Positions 7,705 to 11,991 of a stretch of DNA of 11,991 nt are shown here, piece by piece. The stretch covers positions 1 to 11,991 of the forward strand of contig LSSN01002038.1 of assembly GCA_001970855.1 (NCBI GenBank), given 5' to 3'. Source of the DNA: Smittium culicis (lineage: Eukaryota > Kickxellomycota > Harpellomycetes > Harpellales > Legeriomycetaceae). Each line of letters starts with the position of its first letter. Position 1 is the first letter of the stretch. The notes beneath the pieces are model-generated. The model was not told the origin of the DNA, did not search any database, and worked only from the letters and a program-made list of their open reading frames with translations. A program made the translations under genes and the position numbers.

Positions 7705-9797
7705 AAGAGAAAAAAAACATCAAGTACTATCTCTTGCTCTCTGAGACAAAAAAAAAATTACTATCTCTTTCAGATCAATACTAAATTAATACCATTGGTT
7801 ATAGGTCTTTACTACGATAAATATATTCGCGTAATAAATACTCCACACTGATAATTTTATTTCGAGATTTTTTGATATATTATACAACACGCAGCAATAA
7901 AAAATATAATAAAATGATTTATCAACCGATTATGTACTAATAATATATATTTATAACTTTAGATAAATTATTCACATATATTTATTGAAATTTGCATGTG
8001 TAATAAAAATTTTATTAATATGCTGTACAAAGTCAAGATAAAATTTGTGTCAAATTATAAAAAAAATATATTTGACTAAGTATTCATGTATTTTTAAATA
8101 GCTTTTAAAGACTGGTATGGTCTATTATTCTATAAATTGCCTTTTTTACCATTGTCTTTAAGATTAAATAAAAAAATTTATTTAAATTATTTGAGAGATA
8201 ACTTGTACTAATTAAAATAATGATTTTTTTTTGGAACCTATTATAAAATATGAAGTTTACTTTTTAATCGCATAGAAATCACCAAATTAACATTTTAGAA
8301 TATTATTATGCTTACAACGATTATTAAATACGTATGTTGGTTTATAGAAAAATTTTTAATGAATATTTTAATCTGCAGCTGGTTTACTTTGGCTGCAAGG
8401 CTTATTATATCATAAAAATTTGATTGCAAGTAAGCAGAATATACATCATACACTTGTACAATAGAAATATATTATATGTTTTGGCTGATAAATAGCTTGA
8501 TATTGATCATATTTATTTACCAGTGAGCTTTGAATCGATCTATTAAGGATAAATAGTAGTTTGTTTAATATGCATTGATTTGAATTTGTTTCTTATTATA
8601 ATTTTTTGGTAATTCTTTTCATCTATGCTCTACTATAAAAAGAAGCTTAATTTTTTACAAGGGTAAAATATATTTATTTTCTCTTTTAAATAAAATATGC
8701 TTATATAAGCGACGAGAATTAAAGCATAGAAGCTGGTGAATAGAAATAAAGCGCTGTATATTAAAAGTTATTCTATCGAAGTAAAAAAAATAGTACTATG
8801 GTAAAAATGATAAAGGTTAAGGGATATTTAATCATTTTTCAGCTTTGAAATTTTCTTTCCATTATTTTTAAGATCTGTGAACACTCTTTATAAAGAAAAA
8901 ACTTTGCTGGCTTTGTTAGAGATAAAACATAATTAAAATGTATAATAAAATCGCTAAGAGCTTAGTTCTGTGACGTTTATAGAATCTGAAAAATACTTTT
9001 AATTTTTTTTTTCAAGATATATACCATCATATATAATTTTTTTTAAATTATAAAAAAACTGATAATTCTGTATACTCTATACGAATTTTAGAATTGCGGA
9101 TAAACTGTTATTTTTTTAATTATTTCCTTTTTTCGGTATTTTTGCGAGATTTTTTTTTGTAACCCCTCACACCTTCTTGATCACACTCACATAAAAACCT
9201 TTTAAAATATTGATATAACTTTTTTATTTGATTTTTTGGCAAAAAAAAAGGTTGTGCATAAATTTTCTTTTAATTTAGCTATGGGTTTGTAATTTACAGG
9301 ATTTTATGAAGTTTTAAAAGGTAGTAAATATATGCTAATTTTATTGATTAAATATTTGCTATTAAACTTAGGACCCTTAATTATAAAAAAGTTAGCGCTG
9401 GTTTTTTACTGTACTGGTGGTATGGTTTTTTATTTTATTTAAAAAAATCATTAGTGCTATTGATTTTAGTAAAATATTCAAAGATTTATGTGATAACTTT
9501 TATTTATACCTTGCAACAATAAATCATATAAAATAAAAATGAAGTACCATTTCTGGAATTTATTAGACTTTAAAAGTATATATTGATAGTTTTGTAGTAA
9601 TGTAAACATGATTATTATTATTATAAAATACTATTTAAGAGCCCTTGTTTTGTGTAAAGTGTTGTTTGAATATAACTAGACTATATTATAGTCTTAATTT
9701 CAAATTTAAATTAAATTTAGGATGAAATTTAGGCATTTTTCAAGGAGAGAGGTGTGTACAAGTTGACTATTATGGATTATAATTTTTTTTTTGATAA
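7705..9797. other. 2.1-kb AT-rich stretch without genes
   Basis: No gene, RNA gene or element is recognised. Small items: TACTATCTCTT repeated at 7725 and 7759 in a purine/pyrimidine-biased tract; an imperfect inverted repeat TTAAAGAC/GTCTTTAA at 8105-8112 and 8154-8161; TGCAGC/GCTGCA at 8374-8379 and 8392-8397; and the palindrome AGACTATA-T-TATAGTCT at 9678-9694. From about 9540 onward the plus strand carries noticeably more G than C. Confidence 0.55.
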
Positions 9798-10152
9798 GAA
9801 AAAATTTTTTTTGCAAAGATAAAGTGTATTTTTAATTGGGATAAAAAGTACAGACACAGTATTTGAACAATAACGAATAGTCGAGAACTTATTTATTTAC
9901 TTTTGAAAAATAGGCGTAAGAGCAAAGAAGAGTCAGTTTGAAAAGAAATAAAGTTTAGTGTATTATGGGAGAGAATTGCAGTGTTTATATTTTTTAAAAG
10001 AGATTTTGTGGTATTATGCTGCAATAAAGAGTGGTTTGCGTTTTTTAATTTTTGTAAAAGGTTATTTGATAATGACGTGCATCTTTTTAGTTGATAAACT
10101 ATTTATGGGTTGTGTCAAATTGTTGAATAGGTGCAGCTGGCAGCTAAATTAA
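9798..10152 (+). pseudogene. Weak coding-like patch, unidentified
   Basis: Two plus-strand frames look more protein-like than the background. One runs 9867-10091 with a single in-frame TGA at 9939-9941; its residues include KNRRKSKEESV before the TGA and WERIAVFIFFKRDFVV after it. Reading through a second TGA at 9864 it stays open back to 9798. The other frame is open 9952-10149 (ends TAA 10150-10152) and includes FVKGYLIM and LVDKLFMGCVKLLNR, which faintly recall the KGY...D.F...L...L region of piggyBac transposases; I do not consider that match secure. Neither frame has a convincing ATG start. G exceeds C strongly on this strand. It may be a decayed gene with a frameshift, or chance. Confidence 0.25.
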
Positions 10153-10625
10153 CATAACTTTATCAGAACCCAATCATTCATGTTTTTGAGACGAATGAGC
10201 TGAAGCTGATAATCGCTATTGAGCATCGAAATTACTTAATCGCGTATAATTTAATCAAATGAAGGATTTTGAATCCGGTCAACAACTTCATTATTAACAT
10301 TATAAAAGCTATCTTGTAATTTTTGAATTTTTTTTTTTTTTGCAACTTGTAATTAGTCTTTTATAATTTTAACCTTTTATTAATGGTGGGCATAAGCTAA
10401 AAAAAAAGCAAACGGGTGGGGGATTTTAACATTACTTTTTCGAATTGAAACAATACTAGTATTTTCAAACCATGCATCTTTTTTAAGGACGGTTTATATT
10501 AATATGTGTTTGTGATCTTAGCTATATGAATAGCTCAGGTAAGAATGTCTAGAAATGGCATCGATTTATTCTGCATACTAGATAAACTGAATACATAAAC
10601 ATGTAGATACAGATACAGATTTCGC
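10153..10625. other. Intergenic stretch between the two coding-like patches
   Basis: No coding frame is visible. If the minus-strand relic at 10626 is a piggyBac transposase, its 3' terminal repeat should lie here; no good TTAA/CCCTTT terminus is found (the nearest resemblance is TTTTAACCTTTTATTAATGG around 10367-10386). A short (GATACA) repeat lies at about 10604-10618. Confidence 0.5.
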
Positions 10626-11159
10626 CTATATGCAAAGAATAAGTCTTTAATTTCCGCATTCTGTTTGTGTTTTCCCTGGGCAGGATTTACACTTTCCTTT
10701 TCCAGACTCGTGATTAGATGGCGGCGCCTATCTACTAATACTTTCGCGCTTTCTTATTAATAATTTTAATTAGTGGGAGAGGGAGATCCTTTTGATTGAC
10801 ACGAGATGTGATGATGAAACACAAAGCTCTAAAATGTGCGCTATTATACAATAAAAATCTACGTTAAAGCTTTTAGTGTATTTTTGGATTAGAAATATGC
10901 GTCAAACAAAGCGAGATAAGCGTGGATAGGGAAATTAGGAAAAGCAACCTATTGAATGGCTGGAGCTAGACTGGTTTGAGGAAAATAAGGCAAGATGAAA
11001 AAGGCCAATTTTATTTAGAAGAGCAAGTGCTCTGCCTTTTTTCTTACTCCAAGAAAATCCTGTTTTCTTGGCTATCTTTCAGGCTCTAAAACAGCTTCCC
11101 ATTATATTCGAAATCTTGAGTATAACTTGTGGCATTTTCTGTGGACAAAAATACTTATA
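10626..11159 (-). pseudogene. Decayed piggyBac-type transposase, C-terminal part
   Basis: One minus-strand frame can be followed from 11159 to 10626 through seven stops (TGA 11079, TAA 10935, TGA 10902, TAA 10770, TAG 10728, TAA 10647, TAG 10626). Near the end it reads HESGKGKCKSCPGKTQTECG, followed by N, a stop and RLILCI. The Cys codons start at 10691, 10682, 10658 and 10634, giving C-x2-C-x7-C-x2-[stop]-x4-C. PiggyBac transposases end in a zinc ribbon of this form (a His a few residues before C-x2-C, then ...T..C-x2-C-x4-C). Upstream, QKYTKSFNVDFYCIIAHIL resembles the helix before the ribbon. At 11138-11083, PQVILKISNIMGSCFRA resembles the P.VI..YN..MGGVD motif carrying the third catalytic Asp, which is lost here. 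G+C is 37.5% over 10621-11100, well above the surroundings. The gene is clearly dead; the family call rests mainly on the ribbon spacing. Confidence 0.5.
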
Positions 11160-11733
11160 TTATAAATTTACTTGATCTTTTTTATAAATCTTAAATCTAT
11201 AAATTTATTATTAGTAAAGTTGCGGCAAAAAATATTATTTTAATCAAGCTTATTAGCCAAAAAATCTAGTATGCTTTATTTTGTCTTTCTTATCTAAAAT
11301 ATTGCATCCAATTAATAAAGGGTAATTTAACTATCAATTCCTATTTCTTATCAGAAGAGATGATAAATCGATATAGCGATTAAATATATAAAATAATTGG
11401 CTAAATTATTATAAAAATAATGACGATTAATAATTAAACCAGGAATTACGCAATTATTAACCTTTTGATTTCCAAATTAGCTATTCGAGTATGATTTCAA
11501 CGCACGATTTTCTTCATTTATACATATTCAGACTTGCTTTTTGCACGAATTACAAATATCATATCCAACTACGCCTCTAAAAAGGAATATGATAACACAA
11601 ACCTTCTAAAATATACAAAGAAAACATAAATGTATAATAATCGCTTAGAATAAAGACTTGGTAATTTAGCCTAATTCAGGCTGCTCCTTTTGGGTTGTTA
11701 TTATCAATATGGGAAACTAATCTGCATTCACTA
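11160..11733. other. AT-rich gap between the two minus-strand coding patches
   Basis: 11160-11400 is very A/T-rich (7 G or C in 11161-11220) with nothing recognisable. Between about 11640 and 11390 a minus-strand frame in phase with the 11734-11874 frame again looks partly coding-like (for example LDMIFVIRAKSKSEYV) but is broken by several stops. If the patches on both sides belong to one transposase gene, this gap would hold its eroded catalytic core; I could not find the first two catalytic Asp motifs. Confidence 0.4.
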
Positions 11734-11947
11734 TTATTCAGACTCGTTCCTTTTTCTTCTCCTGTTTTCTCTTCCCTCTATATCTAAGCTACACTGCTTT
11801 TCAAAGATAAGTTCCAAAAACCTTCTTTTGAGCATTACAGCATCGTTTTTAAACTCATAACTTCCCGTCATCATTCAAGTAGCCTCCAAATCTATTATAG
11901 CTGGGTCTCATTTTCCTTTTATAACTACTCTTGTTTTCCCAAGTCAT
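11734..11947 (-). pseudogene. Broken coding-like frame, possible 5' part of a gene
   Basis: On the minus strand an ATG at 11947 opens a 30-codon frame (stop TGA at 11855-11857) with a strongly protein-like end, RPSYNRFGGYLNDDGK. Overlapping it, one base out of phase, a frame from ATG 11874 to TAA 11734-11736 gives 46 residues including SYEFKNDAVMLKRRFLELIF and a basic tail GRENRRRKRNESE. The join NDDGK to SYEFKND suggests one coding sequence broken by a single-base indel near 11860. The first frame has a stop four codons before the ATG, so 11947 is a plausible true start. The patch is purine-rich on the coding strand and lies on the same strand as, and upstream of, the transposase relic at 10626-11159; together they would span about 440 codons, somewhat short for a piggyBac transposase. 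No family is recognised from this part alone. Confidence 0.35.
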
Positions 11948-11991
11948 TAATATCTAAAACCCCTCTTAATCACAAAATATTTGCAATAAAT

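Noticed and set aside
10261..10285. Minus-strand sequence resembling a tRNA B box (GGATTCAAAATCC)
   Set aside because: No acceptor stem, anticodon arm or A box could be placed at tRNA distance.
10805..10815. GTGATGA, a possible C box of a C/D snoRNA
   Set aside because: No CTGA D box or terminal stem at suitable distance.
11020..11071. Two adjacent hairpins (AGAGC/GCTCT; CCAAGAAAA/TTTTCTTGG) followed or preceded by T-runs, resembling terminators
   Set aside because: They lie inside the transposase relic frame with no gene ending there on the plus strand; most likely incidental.
1..11991. Whole window using TGA as tryptophan
   Set aside because: Several coding-like frames are broken by TGA, but the best relic (10626-11159) also has TAA and TAG stops and there are frame breaks, so decay explains the data without a variant code.
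1..11991. CRISPR array, prophage, integron or bacterial operon
   Set aside because: No regularly spaced short repeats, no dense coding on either strand and no recognisable bacterial genes.

Overview
This window looks like gene-poor, very AT-rich nuclear DNA of a eukaryote. Counted lines run from about 12-15% G+C in the poorest stretches to 37.5% over 10621-11100. No intact gene, tRNA or rRNA is recognisable, no bacterial-style operon is present, and the longest ATG/alternative-start frames are 60-86 codons, as expected by chance at this composition. What does stand out is mobile-element debris with TTAA ends of the piggyBac type, a eukaryotic hallmark. I cannot name the organism; AT-rich insects, microsporidia and gut or mycorrhizal fungi would all fit.

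Left part (1-942): two ~198-bp TTAA-bounded miniature elements (350-547 and 743-941) and an orphan end at 592. Middle left (943-2651): a small G+C-richer patch with coding-like but broken frames (1375-1532), an 80-bp direct repeat pair (1916 and 2376) enclosing three hairpins, and a 192-bp element with perfect 20-bp terminal inverted repeats (2460-2651). A featureless AT-rich stretch follows.

Centre (3853-4875): the densest cluster. One miniature element (3867-4251) is split by a second (3928-4118) inserted in an internal TTAA, with the TTAA duplicated; a third copy (4399-4595) and several orphan ends lie beside it. At 5966-6350 there is a three-unit tandem repeat. A further element copy is at 7510-7704, which is also the clearest forward-strand copy.

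Right part: 9798-10152 holds a weak coding-like patch on the plus strand. On the minus strand, 10626-11159 is a decayed frame whose last part keeps the Cys spacing of the piggyBac transposase C-terminal zinc ribbon, and 11734-11947 has coding-like frames joined by a one-base shift. These two could be the 3' and 5' remains of one transposase gene. If so, the window holds both the miniature passengers and a dead relative of the transposase that could have moved them; this link is inference, because no element end was found flanking the relic.
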